The position numbers and the translations under genes are program-made. The notes beneath the pieces were generated by a model. That model did not search any database and was not told the DNA's origin. It saw only the letters and a program-made list of their open reading frames with translations. A stretch of DNA of 64,000 nucleotides from Schizochytrium sp. TIO01 (Eukaryota; Sar; Bigyra; Thraustochytrida; Thraustochytriidae), in the NCBI GenBank assembly GCA_004764695.1, contig SMSO01000031.1, positions 3,457,048 to 3,521,047 on the forward strand, given 5' to 3'. This document shows positions 19,701-29,866 of the stretch, in pieces; within the stretch, counting starts at the first letter, position 1, and each line of letters opens with the position of its first letter.

Positions 19701-22243
19701 CTGCTTCTGTCAGTGCTTTGGCGCTTAGTCCACATGGTTCGGACTATCTTGCTACTTCAGGGAGTGATAACATGCTACAGATATGGGATGCGCGTTTAAG
19801 TGGCGCAGCGCCAACATTGCAGCGGTTTATTGGACATGCATCGGAAGTCCTTGATTCTAATTTCTCACAAGATGGGCGTTTCTTTGCTTCTGTCGGTCGG
19901 GACCAGACAATGCTCTTGTGGGAGTTTTTGGGGGAGCCAAGTGAGAATCCTTGGGCAGCAGCAGATGACATTGCAATCGGATGCATCACGTCGGGACAGA
20001 ACCAGGAATGCCTTGTAGATGAGCTGACCTTTGACTCTCAAACTGAAATAACAGAGGAAGGTATGAAATATCACCCAAGCCTTGAGGAGGTAAACACGAT
20101 GAGACATGCTGAAGTAACCGGTCTGAATGTCGTTGGGACATCGTTGTCTCCTGCATCACCTCTCACTACAGAAAGTTCCACGAGTATTGCATGGGCTGAT
20201 GGATCGAACGTAAAATTTTGCCCACCAAGACGGCAGCTTGCTGCAGACGACACAGAAAATCTTAAAGCAGCACGCTGCATCCCCACTCATACGGATAGTC
20301 TCCGAGTCACTGGTTTGAATATCTCGTCAGCATCAGTCATGGGATGGCACCCGAGCTCAGGTCTATTTGTTTATACATGTGGACGCCACGTGATCTTTGA
20401 AGATCTTAGTTCTCAAGCTCAGGAGACTTTTGTAAAGCATCATAGTACGGTGTCAGCCGTCACGGTAGGAGCTTCTGGTCGATATGTCGCTACAGGGGCA
20501 GGTCTTGCAACTGCTGGGGGCGCTGCAGCAGCTTCTGGCGAAGGAAAATGCGCCGAAATTATTATATATGAGGCAGCAGACAATATCTGCGTTCTTCATG
20601 TTATGATTGGACACCTGCATGCTGGAGTTCAAGCTCTACAGTTTTCATCTGATGAAAAAAGGTTGGCATCTCTTGGCGCCGTGGATAATGGGATGCTTTG
20701 TGTCTGGGATGTGGAGCACGGTACCTTGCAAGCGAGCCATCGACTTGTAGATGGCATTGCATTTGACTTACTGTGGACCTCTCTTTCATCTCTCGTAACT
20801 GTAGGTCTGTGTGGACAGCTAGCATTTTGGGATGTGCCTGCAGAGCATGGAAGTAAATTGTCTTTGGACACGATCCAACACTTGCGCCGGCTGAACGACG
20901 ATGGCACGCATCTCACATGTGTGGCGCGTGCTCCACGTTGGCTAACTCGTGCACACGAGGCTGACTGCGTTTTTGCTATCGGTGATACTCATGGAGAGAT
21001 CTATGTTATGGCGTTACCAGAGCGTATCGAACTAGCAAGATGGCAAGCTGCGGAAGATGAAGTAACCGCAATTGCATGGTGCGAAAAGCATATTGTTGTT
21101 GGTGTCTGTACGGGTGTGGTCGTTTTGTGGGATGTGAGTGAAGAGTATCCTGATGCTGGCTGTATTCCTGCGCATGTTTTTAGCTATAAGAATCCAATTG
21201 TAGATTTATGTTGGCAAGCGCAGGGTAACGATGGCTTAGTGGCAACTGCTGCTAGTTCGTGCATATATACCAGCGTGGTACATGAGCAACTAGTTCCGAT
21301 TCTGCGTGGACATGAACACCCACTCGATGAACTATGCATTAGTTCAAATGGTAGTCTCCTGGCAACTTGTTCGAAGCGAAGCACATCAGGGATCCTTCTT
21401 TGGGAACCATCTACAATGGAAGTACTCGCTCAAGTAAGCATTGGTGATGAGTTCACCAGAATTTTGAGTGTAGGATTTCTCCACCATCCTGAAGATGCAA
21501 TGCATGCTGTGCCCTCGTTTTTAAATACTCCTACGATGTGCGTCTTGGGCTGCTCAGATGGAAGCCTTCGTGTAGTTGACTTCGCTTCATCAGGGAACGT
21601 TTCAAGCATGCAAGTATTTGCACCGTCTGATAGCGTTGTTTCTGTTTGCGCTATTGGATCTTGGATTGCTGCAGCCTCGTGCTTTGGAGAAGCTGTAATG
21701 GTTCGAGTCAATCTTGAAAATGGTACTTTGGACGAGTCCATACGGATTCCAGTGAGTTCTCAAGATCACAGTAAGGGAGGGAGGGCAGCTTTTCTTTGCG
21801 CAGATACCCGAATGCTGGATATCTTTGCCGTCGCTGACAAAAAAGGAACAGTTACTCTTTTCGAATTAGGTGCTGCACATGTGGAGCCTGTGTTGAAATT
21901 GTCACAGCTGGATTTTAAATTCGTAGGATTTGCAAATTCAGACTCCGATGTCCTCATTTGCGCGACAGAGAATTCGGTCTGCCAAATTGCGTTTGGAGTA
22001 TCGCCTGACGCCAGCCTTTCTGAAGAAGTACTTCTTCCTCCTGGCGAATTAATTACAGCGCTTGCAGGTGACTTGCTAGGTACGGACCGCGGCAGAGTTC
22101 TTCGATTTGTTAATGGGACCCGGCTCGAAATTATTTATGACGGCCACATCAGTGCTGTGAGCAGTCTTGTTGTAGATTTGAATAAAGGTCTAGTATTCTC
22201 TGCCTCGGATATCGAGGTAGTACGGTCTACTATAATTCAATAA
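16703..22243 (+). CDS. WDR90: POC16/WDR90 centriole WD40 protein
   Basis: A 1,846-residue protein, close to animal WDR90 in length. Residues about 10-185 form the CFA20-like (DUF667) domain: WQRPFVDVFKLVG, VVRVAGAVATANTLQIPSKK, GLTGSFIYVQVRPLPHQLFT and, at its end, LRNVYTSE, all matching the WDR90/POC16 N terminus. This domain binds tubulin in the inner junction or inner scaffold of centrioles and axonemes. A Ser-rich linker follows (about 190-390), then many WD40 repeats to the end, with repeated GH...S.DG...A..D..V..W patterns. The protein ends inside a terminal GHISAVSSLVV repeat as in homologues, so it looks complete. The ATG at 16703 sits in a good context (ACCATGG). The gene implies a lineage that builds centrioles or flagella. 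Confidence 0.93.
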   Translation: MASARSSTASSIWQRPFVDVFKLVGLSTGVWSNCEREGNVKQVLDKAIGKNVVRVAGAVATANTLQIPSKKHTGLGLTGSFIYVQVRPLPHQLFTIIIEVLCKDGTATRITLSNMFRVYGRRGPRILVPLDLADEWYTVGLDVPSLLDRYKDPARPSEYWCLKSITVHAGVQLRNVYTSETPYRSTPDLNEDSEMVNLESMPSAMQMSRTSTNTVIWAPSIPQISTYSSATSVPIRSLAAGQGDGLPSPLITPDAASVASKDVFSVNNKSKTSRFETGQTPMSNSSGSSSRRKGAPGSSTRSQSHQTNGSQKFSPRIGLSQRAISENIHGEGNQLASEPRRISSIKKASPNNMRKGSQSSAMKPSSPSSVRNSPSIASSTAPPALRPDPIMRLHTYVGHSCALDSATPIWSRDGKSIIYASACNIIIGKVDNPKRQQRMLFGHTARVNCLALDTIGSTLASSQDGRNPVIRLWDTESGRCTSVLATCPGGDLRSLDFSSDGSFLCAVGRDEHNRMQLCVWSISGVQSKRTVGSTSTVVQHQGQQGAYSADTRISLVARQTCEFDIARVRFSPYDAYQLVSGGRENIRFWRIRNRHLPGTPVVLNDFARKATFTDLAFESSFGGTTPGISGSAPGSTLDKRVFFATNLGTVMAVHYERRAVLCIYRLHDGPIHAIAINEGFCVTASEDQHVRVWPLDFGDFFLEARHESPVGSVDVSPDGLEILTNTIAGVMGVLHVSSHSYTAKLRAHGGDVSCISFRTGPHGENEMATASSDGTVRVWSVPGCEQMYEFASDEDEALCCAYHPDPNQNLLVCGYRSGALRVFDVCATALIYEYKQHVGAVYGVGIHANGHCVFSLGDDGHICVYDSSQFFQPTKMIPLDEAGTSFGVPKIENKSWSPKCMALDPTGKLLAAVHPIKQEIVLVNTKPGLSLVDMHVVMQIKRASRSFGREAVFLALTFSSDGTELIASTADNRIIKYRILYSSDQGWDATLVRDTHSMHPASVSALALSPHGSDYLATSGSDNMLQIWDARLSGAAPTLQRFIGHASEVLDSNFSQDGRFFASVGRDQTMLLWEFLGEPSENPWAAADDIAIGCITSGQNQECLVDELTFDSQTEITEEGMKYHPSLEEVNTMRHAEVTGLNVVGTSLSPASPLTTESSTSIAWADGSNVKFCPPRRQLAADDTENLKAARCIPTHTDSLRVTGLNISSASVMGWHPSSGLFVYTCGRHVIFEDLSSQAQETFVKHHSTVSAVTVGASGRYVATGAGLATAGGAAAASGEGKCAEIIIYEAADNICVLHVMIGHLHAGVQALQFSSDEKRLASLGAVDNGMLCVWDVEHGTLQASHRLVDGIAFDLLWTSLSSLVTVGLCGQLAFWDVPAEHGSKLSLDTIQHLRRLNDDGTHLTCVARAPRWLTRAHEADCVFAIGDTHGEIYVMALPERIELARWQAAEDEVTAIAWCEKHIVVGVCTGVVVLWDVSEEYPDAGCIPAHVFSYKNPIVDLCWQAQGNDGLVATAASSCIYTSVVHEQLVPILRGHEHPLDELCISSNGSLLATCSKRSTSGILLWEPSTMEVLAQVSIGDEFTRILSVGFLHHPEDAMHAVPSFLNTPTMCVLGCSDGSLRVVDFASSGNVSSMQVFAPSDSVVSVCAIGSWIAAASCFGEAVMVRVNLENGTLDESIRIPVSSQDHSKGGRAAFLCADTRMLDIFAVADKKGTVTLFELGAAHVEPVLKLSQLDFKFVGFANSDSDVLICATENSVCQIAFGVSPDASLSEEVLLPPGELITALAGDLLGTDRGRVLRFVNGTRLEIIYDGHISAVSSLVVDLNKGLVFSASDIEVVRSTIIQ

Positions 22244-23060
22244 ATCTCACATATTACATTGCATGCAAGGGCAAAACCCGAAATCATCGCTTAAAGTAAA
22301 ACATATAATGTCTCATTATAATGAGATTGTAGAAACAAATGAAACCAAAGAAATAAAGATACTTTTTGTATTAGAAGAAGAGATGTTTCCCAACTATTAA
22401 TGATGCTTTGTTGGGAGAGAAGTATTTGTGAATAGTAGTTTGCAAATTACACACTATAGCTCCTTCAAGAATAAAAATGTGAAAATGTGAATGCCTTTTT
22501 ATATTTCCAAAGTAATGAGGGATTTGATATGAATTCGTCATGGATCCAGTCGTATCTTTGCTTCTGATTTGAGCTGACATAACGGGACCCCTTAGTTTTA
22601 GCCATGGTGTTTCGTGAAGGTTCTGAGGGAATGGCAAGTTGGTCAGGGAAAAGGAAGATACGTTTAGGTAAAAAGAGCAAAAGTTGGTTTGTTTTATTTT
22701 CTTTGCATAAAGGAAGGGTTCCGAGCATGTCAATAATTCACATTTTGGGGAAGGTGCATGCAGTAAGGCATTTCTTGACTTGAGCCAAAGACAGACTGTC
22801 TCGGTGTAAGAGTTAGTAAAGAAAACAAAAAAAAGGGTCAGAACTGCCATAGTGATGGCCCAGGTCTAGGCGAAAGTAGTTGCATAGAAACAAGGGATAA
22901 ATGTATATTGGAGCTTGTAGGCGAGCGGCATCCATCTGACCTGAATCTTCGAGCGGAGGTTTCTATTGGCTCGAGATGGCCGAAGAGAGCGAGTATATAA
23001 AGCGTTAGAAAGTATATATGTATGAATGAAATATAAGCGACCAAAATCTCACCACCAGAA
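22244..23060. other. Region downstream of POC16/WDR90, no clear gene
   Basis: About 0.8 kb, AT-rich. A 159-codon frame with an ATG lies on the minus strand (22371-22850), but its composition is unlike neighbouring proteins and no motif is recognised. It may be 3' untranslated sequence of the small gene at 23061-23330. Confidence 0.4.
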
Positions 23061-23330
23061 TCATTGCTGACCTGATGGGACCTGGGTGCTATCCGAGGTG
23101 AAAAGAAGTTTGACGGATATGAGGCACTCTGTGACAATAGCAGCTCCAATCAGAGCGCCACTGACAGTTTTCGCTACGCAGGACCTGCACATGGTCGCTG
23201 GGTTGCACGAGCCATCACTGTCATCCCTGGTTTCCACAATCGCATTATCAACACGAGCAAGAAGTTCACGATAGTACTCGTCATCGCGACTGGAACCTCG
23301 AGGAGCACCGGCCTCATTTAGGCTCGCCAT
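23061..23330 (-). CDS. Small single-pass membrane protein, unrecognised
   Basis: An 89-codon frame from an ATG. Residues 1-40 are polar and acidic (DDEYYRELLARVDNAIVE suggests an amphipathic helix). A CNPATMCRSC cluster of three Cys follows. Residues about 52-77 (AKTVSGALIGAAIVTECLIS and following) form one hydrophobic, Gly/Ala-rich segment resembling a mitochondrial or ER membrane helix. The balanced composition and Gly/Ala helix make it look real. I do not recognise the family. GT-starting words near the stop leave open that it is the first exon of a longer gene. Confidence 0.5.
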   Translation of the reverse strand: MASLNEAGAPRGSSRDDEYYRELLARVDNAIVETRDDSDGSCNPATMCRSCVAKTVSGALIGAAIVTECLISVKLLFTSDSTQVPSGQQ

Positions 23331-24860
23331 TTTCCAGCTGTCTGGGCCTTATGTCAAGGCTTCTTTTCCTTCGCAACAAGGCTCAATCCCGCACTCCGCG
23401 AGCTAAAATCTGGTTTTGTGCAAGGCAATTCACAACCTGTTCTTCACCCTACTGCCCAATGCCAAAGAGATTGCCAGTGCCAGGTTTTCGAGATTGGCTT
23501 CGCGTTCGTTTCTTTCATTCATGGCTCCTACTCATATGAAACACGTCAATCCTCCATCATTAGCACTCCTTTACTATTTACTAGTAGGCACTACATGTTC
23601 AATCATCATGGCCAGGTAGAATAGGGAAACCATGGAAGAAAATTTTCATCCTTCGCAGCACCTGAAGCAGAACCTGAGGTGCATAAAATGGGAAATCCAG
23701 CCAGACCTTCTTCATATGGCTCGACAAAAGCACATGCTCTTGAGTGTGCTTCAAATAAGTCCGATGTTTCAAGTTGACAAGGCATCAAGGGGCACTTCAA
23801 GTTTTGTACGATTGTTGGAGATATTATTCTTGCTCTGAACATAGACTGTTTTACTATGACGATGAAGAGATGATCACTGGTACCAATAGTGTTGTAGTGG
23901 ATTGACTTGCTCTCATAATGATCAGATCAGGTTTCCGCACCGAGTCGCTTAGCTTTCTGGTTGCTGAAGGTTATCTAATACCTACAATTTTGATTGATTA
24001 ACATAGTCACAGACCTTGATGGTAATGGCTTTTATGAAATTTTAGTTGCAGGTGGCCAATTGTCTACTACTATTAATTCCGTGTAGAGGCTCGTAGCATG
24101 GATGATTCTTGATGGAGAGTGGGAAGGTATAAAAGCATGGCATAGACCTGAGGAGATAGATTGGGCGGCAAGTGCTGATGGTTTTTATTTAAGAATGATA
24201 TGGATAGTGTGTGTAAGAGGGGGGGGGTTATAAATGTGGGGGAGAAGCTACAGATGCTACAGGTGTTAAGGACAGAAGGAGCTAAAGAAAGGAGTCCTCA
24301 CCTGGAAACAAGGCAGTTATGAGAAAGTATGACACAAGAAAGAAATTCTTATTAATCATTCTGCACAAATTTCCTGAAAGTCCATGATAATGAGACAAAA
24401 TGCATTGATGCAAACACTCCAATAGAATTGCAAAATGAAAATTCTCTATGCTCGAAAATATCAAATACAAAAAAGCGTAAGGGGCGCAAGGGAAGCTGGA
24501 AAAAGGTCAATGATGTGTTAATCTAGTACTTCTTCATCATATTGTGTGCAATTTGTACTAACTACCTGCATACAATATTTCCATTGGAATATCTTCAAAC
24601 CTATTCGAGTGCAATCAAAACCCTTTATATTGTGTTTGCTCTATAAATTGCTGAATGATGCTCAACCTGGAAAATCGTAAAGTTGGCAAATATATGAAAT
24701 CAAGATATCACTCTAACGATGCATTCTTGTATTGTTACCATAACTCCAGTTGTGAGTGAGAGTGAATTGTAAAGTCAAAGTATTCACAATAAGCCTGCAG
24801 AAAAGGACGCGACCTGCACCTCCAGCAAATGAAAAACGCGGATAGGAATGTGACCAAACT
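23331..24860. other. Intergenic region, no gene seen
   Basis: About 1.5 kb of AT-rich sequence with a G run at 24221-24228. Small overlapping frames near 23350-23840 show no conserved features. It includes the promoter of the 89-codon gene and the 3' flank of the TLC gene. Confidence 0.45.
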
Positions 24861-25697
24861 TTATTCAGTTTTCTTTTCAAGCTTTGAGCGGCTAGCATAA
24901 GAGGCCTCAGGGAGTTTAGACTCCTTTGCCACAAAAGCGTTAAAGCACATCTTAAGCAAATCAGACCACCACATCCAATTAAGGAGAGTGAGAAAGATGA
25001 TACTGATCATGCTAGTTACGCCGACAACAAAGTTCGACTTGTCTGTGCCGAACGCAGGCGATTCGTCATGCACAAAAAGCCATAGATAGTTGAAGTACGT
25101 AAAGAGCGCCACACGGAGAGGGAAGAGAAAGAACAGAAGAGCGCCGCCAATATACATGGGCTTCTTCATACCATCCGCTCTGGCAATCTCAATACAAGCC
25201 ACAAGCGGCGTCGTAAACTCCGAAAGGCCTACTGCAGCCCCAAACATTCCACTCTGACCGAAGAAGAGCGCATTAGCCAGGCCTACAATGCAAGCCACAT
25301 GATGCACAACAAAGGTCGGTCGAAAGTTCTTCCAAATCAGCCTGCCCACGAGATCTTGTGCCATGTATGCGAGCATTGTGGCATGCACCACGGCGGCCTG
25401 GTACTCTTCAAAACGATTCATCTTAATTTCACCCTTAAGAACCTTAACAAATCCCTCAATAGTGCCGCCACCGGCCTGCACAACCACGATGGAATAATAA
25501 ACCACAGAAACCACGCAGCAAAAGGTCGCGCAGAAGAGGTTGCTAAACCTCAAGAGAAGCTTTCCGTATTTCTTCTCCTCGACGTCATCAAGGTATCTCG
25601 CAAAGATGCCTACAAACGATACAATTACCGCCGACACGACCCAGAGTGTCGTCTCGTTTGCCTCAAGGTTCGCTACATCTCGCATGGGCACCGACAT
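24861..25697 (-). CDS. TLC-domain membrane protein
   Basis: A 278-residue multi-pass protein with about six to seven hydrophobic segments, starting with LWVVSAVIVSFVGIFARYL. The TLC (TRAM/LAG1/CLN8) domain is indicated by the order of segments and by FVVHHVACIVGLANALFFG, the His-His pair of the family, then GLSEFTTPLVACIEIARADG, matching the TLC-domain S-E-x-(S/T)-T/P-x motif near the next helix. The C terminus is Lys-rich (SRSKLEKKTE), a possible ER-retrieval tail. TLC proteins act in membrane lipid metabolism. This one is shorter than ceramide synthase and lacks its Lag1 motif, so TMEM56/TLCD-like is the safer label. The ATG at 25697 was chosen; a second lies 12 bases further in. Confidence 0.82.
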   Translation of the reverse strand: MSVPMRDVANLEANETTLWVVSAVIVSFVGIFARYLDDVEEKKYGKLLLRFSNLFCATFCCVVSVVYYSIVVVQAGGGTIEGFVKVLKGEIKMNRFEEYQAAVVHATMLAYMAQDLVGRLIWKNFRPTFVVHHVACIVGLANALFFGQSGMFGAAVGLSEFTTPLVACIEIARADGMKKPMYIGGALLFFLFPLRVALFTYFNYLWLFVHDESPAFGTDKSNFVVGVTSMISIIFLTLLNWMWWSDLLKMCFNAFVAKESKLPEASYASRSKLEKKTE

Positions 25698-27083
25698 TGT
25701 TAAAGTCAAACCCAGCACCTGCAACTCCAACGAAACAGTACTTGTTGAACCTCAAAGATCCGATCCGCAACGACCAGAGAATGCGTTTTGCAGACTCCCC
25801 TGTGCACGAAATCAATGTAAAGTGGCGTCGTTGCCACCAGACAGACACTGAGTCAAACCTCTGAGTTATCGTTTTGCTTTGCTGACTCTCAGGAAAGAAA
25901 AGACATCACAATCATACTATGAAGATTGACTGACCTACTTCTGAGTTATAATACCTACATACAGAGGCCTATCATTTTAGGTAATAACAACAACACGCAA
26001 CCAACCTGATTATCACCACTCCAAATTGAAGTACTTTGGCACGCTCGACAATATCACGCCACCTTCAGCATAATCACTCGCTCGCCCAAAGCTCATTCTA
26101 CGAGAACAGCATTTATAGCATAGCGGTCAACAGGAGGTAACGAAGAGCTGCAAGCGAAGCTTAAGCTCTTATTCATCAAAGCGTCATGAGTTCCTATTGT
26201 TTGCGCTCGAATTCTTCCTAATCCACTTACTCAAAATGCACAATCTCTGACTGCATGTATATATACCTACTATAGACTAAACGAGACGAAAGGGCTTTAT
26301 ACAGACTCACACTATAGGGATTAGAGCATAAGTAGGTTATTTCCGGAGCGAAAGATTGATCTCGAGTTCTGTCTCTTATCTTACATCGATTCGAGGCTCG
26401 CTGAGGTCGCGCGAAGAGTGGTGAGAGAGGTCGATGTGACATTTCTTGCGTCGACGATGGATTGGGTTGGCTCCAGAGTATCGGGGAATCTATGAAAACA
26501 CCCTGCTTGAGCCTTATTAGAGAGAAGGATGAGGAAATCGAGTTTGTTTCGATCAATTGAGGATACCTACTAAAAATGAGATCTCAAACTCATGGGTGGC
26601 AAATAGTCCAGCAGAAGCCGCAAGATCCGGCGGATCTGAAGATTAGGTGCGGTCTAAGGCTTGTGAAAGCATCTTTGAGACCCTTCTGGCACTAATTTGC
26701 GAGTTTTGATCCACTAGGGGCCGGTCGCTATGGAGCAAAGCGCGAACTCTCTTGGAGCCGGAAATCACAATTCTTTGAAAACGCAGATCTTGCTCTTCTT
26801 TGTGCTCCTGCTGCCGATCTAGGCAAAATCCCGACAGGCGGGCCTTGCAGTCGTGTACCTCCGACATATCTACTTTAAACGAGGTGCCATTCGCCTCCGT
26901 TCAAGCAGCTTCACCCTCTTGCGGCCTTCGGCATTGGCATCTTCAATATCCAGGTTCCTGTGCCTCATTGCCTGACTAGGCCCTTGCGAGGGTTCTGAGG
27001 TACTTTAAAGATCTCCGCGACACATCGTGAGGCGTGGAAATCTTTGAGGAACATCCATACGAACTTGAAGCAAAATTCTGGCG
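25698..27083. promoter_or_regulatory. Divergent upstream region of the TLC gene and the SfsA-family gene
   Basis: About 1.4 kb. It holds both promoters, a weak minus-strand frame (26643-26867, listed separately) and a GTAC/ACCTAC-type word cluster near 26262-26276. No repeat or RNA gene recognised. Confidence 0.4.
26643..26867 (-). CDS. Possible small charged protein, unrecognised
   Basis: A 74-codon frame from an ATG beginning MSEVHDCKARLSGFCLDRQQ, predicted mostly helical, with two early Cys and many Arg/Lys/Gln. It is divergent from the SfsA-family gene. No family is recognised and the frame could be chance. Confidence 0.3.
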   Translation of the reverse strand: MSEVHDCKARLSGFCLDRQQEHKEEQDLRFQRIVISGSKRVRALLHSDRPLVDQNSQISARRVSKMLSQALDRT

Positions 27084-28430
27084 ATGGTCGTGAAAAGGTC
27101 TTCGTCTTCGTCTGCGACATCGTCTTCGACATCTTGCTCGTCAGAGTCAAAGAGACCTTCGAAGAGTCGCCGCCGAAACCAAAAATCTGAGGTAGCAAGT
27201 GAGTCTTCAGAACGAGTCTTACGCTCACACTCTCGCTCGAAGAATCTGCAAAAGAGCAGCGACAGCTGCAAATCTGAAAGCAAGAGTTCTGTGGTAAAGG
27301 TTGAAAACGGTAGTGAAACGACTATGATGAAAGGCACAACATCAGGTATCCCCAGGCTTCTTACGGATCTTGGCAAACTCGTTTCTGGCAAGGTTATCGC
27401 AAGGCCGTCAAAAGTCGTACGTACGCCGTATGTGGCCGATGTAATGCTCTTGGACGGGTCGGAGAAGATTGTGCAAGCCCATGCGCCGTCACTAGGTTGT
27501 GCAGGAATGGTAGACAAAGGCCGCATTGTGGAGATGAGCGAGGTTCCTCAGAAAAATGATAAATCTAGGAAAACAACGCACACAGTCTCTTTATGCTTTG
27601 ATGCACCGCGACTCGATGGCACCAGTCCGCGTGTTGGAGCTCTGCCAGCCTTGGCAGAGTCCTTCGTGCAAAAATCCCTAGAAGAAGGCTGGTTTCCTGA
27701 GTTTGAGCCGGGATACTCTGTGACAAGTCAAAAGACCTACGGCGGCAGCCGTGTAGACTTTGTCCTGGACTATGGAAGTTCTGGTCGCAAGACTCTGATT
27801 GAGGTCAAGAATGCTGTTTGTGCAGATTACTTGCCGGAGGAAATGCCTGGCGGCAAGTCGAAAGGCGAGCTCGAGGCAAGGCTACCATCTTGTCTTGTAA
27901 ATATTGATACTGGTGCCCCATTGCGATCTGCAGTATTCCCTCATGGTGGCACACAGAAGCCGAAGATTAAAGTGTTATCTTCACGCGCCATCAAGCACGT
28001 ACACGAGTTGACACAGATCCATGCATCAAGAACTGTCGAACATGAAAATTTAGATAGTGCCATTATATTTCTGGTCAATCGAAATGACTGTGACCGATTT
28101 CGGCCTGCTCACGAGTCTTGCCCGTTGTTCGCGCGAGTTCTTTATGAGTCAATTCTGTGCGGCGTCCGTGTGTTGGCTTATGCTGTGGATTGGAGGGATA
28201 GCAAGGCATATCTTGCTGAGCGTTTACCAGTAGAATTTGCTGATGAGACCAAAGACCACCCATTGAACAGGGTCTGGCTGGACCAGGTGTTAGCATATGA
28301 AGCGGGTCCCAAGCTTGATTCCTTGGGCTCATCGAGCAAGACTAAGTCGGGTGATAAAAAGTCAAAAAAGTCAAAGTCCTCCCGTAAATCTCGCCGACGC
28401 GAAGTTGAAGATCCAGATTATGAAAGATAA
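27084..28430 (+). CDS. SfsA-family DNA-binding/nuclease-like protein
   Basis: A 448-residue protein with an N-terminal Ser/Arg/Lys-rich extension (1-80) and a basic C-terminal tail (about 410-448), both absent from bacterial SfsA. The core shows the SfsA order: VRTPYVADVMLLDG (an RF-ADV-type start), AHAPSLGCAGM (in place of HCPNTGSM), GGSRVDFVLD with Asp at about 225, and TLIEVKNAV with Glu240 and Lys242. Together the last two form a PD-(D/E)XK-like nuclease core. SRAIKHVHEL, SAIIFLVNRNDCDRF and YESILCGVRVLAYAVDW follow as in the family. SfsA is best known from bacteria, where it is linked to sugar-fermentation regulation and binds DNA; its role in eukaryotes is not established. The basic tails suggest nuclear location. 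Family assignment is solid; function is open. Confidence 0.85.
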   Translation: MVVKRSSSSSATSSSTSCSSESKRPSKSRRRNQKSEVASESSERVLRSHSRSKNLQKSSDSCKSESKSSVVKVENGSETTMMKGTTSGIPRLLTDLGKLVSGKVIARPSKVVRTPYVADVMLLDGSEKIVQAHAPSLGCAGMVDKGRIVEMSEVPQKNDKSRKTTHTVSLCFDAPRLDGTSPRVGALPALAESFVQKSLEEGWFPEFEPGYSVTSQKTYGGSRVDFVLDYGSSGRKTLIEVKNAVCADYLPEEMPGGKSKGELEARLPSCLVNIDTGAPLRSAVFPHGGTQKPKIKVLSSRAIKHVHELTQIHASRTVEHENLDSAIIFLVNRNDCDRFRPAHESCPLFARVLYESILCGVRVLAYAVDWRDSKAYLAERLPVEFADETKDHPLNRVWLDQVLAYEAGPKLDSLGSSSKTKSGDKKSKKSKSSRKSRRREVEDPDYER

Positions 28431-28817
28431 TTTTATAACAATGGTATATCAAGCATTTCTCAAGATCATTCACGTAGAGCGCGTTTCAATGTGGAGCTAG
28501 GGTATTTCATCGCTATGATAAATCATGTGGTGATGTTCATTGACTCGTTTCTGTTGTTCTACCTCGATGGGTTCTCTTTGTTTAGTTTGACGAAAGCAAG
28601 CAATTCCTTGCAGTCATATTGCTGCAAAGCATTATTACCACTGTTGCTACTTGCTGTAGTAGTACCTACTCCTATTTATTGGCACTATGTCTAGCCAGAG
28701 CATACTCATTTCCCCTCCATGGTGTTTATTTCTGACTGCTTTTTAGCTGAGTTCATTCATTCCTTCAGTTCCCTGTTAAATATATGTGCCTTAGTGTTTG
28801 CATATTCTATCCGTAGT

Positions 28818-28980
28818 GTTGACGGCTAAGTCGCCGGACGACATGAGTTCTGAAGTCGTGCGCGGCTCTGATGCTCGTTGTTGAAAGCAGAAAAATTGGT
28901 GGCATACGACTTCTCATGAAGCGTGCTCCCACGAGACTGTCTACACTTATGTGGAATCATTTTTCCACCACTGAAAGAAA
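28818..28980 (+). ncRNA. Candidate structured RNA or inverted-repeat element
   Basis: CATGA (28842-28846) pairs with TCATG (28914-28918), and GAAGTCGT (28852-28859) pairs with ACGACTTC (28906-28913), giving a 13-bp stem interrupted by one 5-base bulge. A second hairpin follows, GTGGAA (28951-28956) with TTCCAC (28963-28968) around a 6-base loop. Strand is arbitrary because the fold is symmetrical. No known RNA family is recognised. Confidence 0.35.
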
Positions 28981-29399
28981 AAGAAATGCTTTAAAACTAA
29001 CAAAGCAAAGTGTGTCTAACTACCAATCTGACCTATATTTGCCCGACTAGTGAAAGAAAAAGGAACTAGGGAATGCAAAAAAGCCCCTTTTCAGATGCTT
29101 GCTCACCAGATGTGAAACATACAAGCAAACAGACAAACAAAAACAGCAGATTGATTGTTTTCTAAATTATTCTGATAAGGGAGCAATGCGCCGTCAAGAA
29201 TATGTTAATCTCTAGCGCTCACTAAGGGAGGGTGGGTATCGAGCTTGCTGCTTGAAGTATTTATTTTTGCAAACGTCATGGCGTGCCAAGGCGTAGGTAG
29301 GGCGACAATTGTAGTTTGACAGGGAGGCAATCATTATAGACAGCGAAGAATATTTTCTAACATTCCATAATAAAAGAAAGGAATAACTTTGAAAATAAC

Positions 29400-29426
29400 A
29401 AATTAAATTAAATTAAATTAAATTAA
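29400..29426. repeat. AAATT pentanucleotide microsatellite
   Basis: Five uninterrupted copies in an AT-rich patch of the gene-poor region. Confidence 0.9.
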
Positions 29427-29866
29427 CGTCGTTTTGCCACTGACTCTTTCAATGGTCACTGTCAGGAATGCATCGCAACATCATTGGTACTGGTCAATAA
29501 GGTTCTTTGACTCTTATAGGAAAGTTGAACTGATATTGCGCGCTCTAGTTTTTCACAGGAGTAAATAGATGTGTTGATGGCAGCTTCCTTGCAGTAAATT
29601 TGAGTGAAACTAGCAAAAGAAGACTGCGATTTGGAGTGAGTATACGCTATTTATCATTATCAATCTTAATTTTACATTAAACGCTCTCGTATCTTCCCTT
29701 CTAATTTATTCTTGAAACTTTACAAACTTGTTAAAAATATGAAACAACATAGTTCCACGGAAAGTCTAACTAAAAGCGTTTCCCACAATTACAGCATCAG
29801 TTTTTTATACCACTGCAACTTTGAATTCTATTCTAAGCAAGATGATCAAACGATGGTCCTGAATCC

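Noticed and set aside
22371-22850. A 159-codon minus-strand frame with an ATG.
   Set aside because: Amino acid composition is irregular and there is no motif. It is more likely 3' sequence of the small membrane-protein gene.
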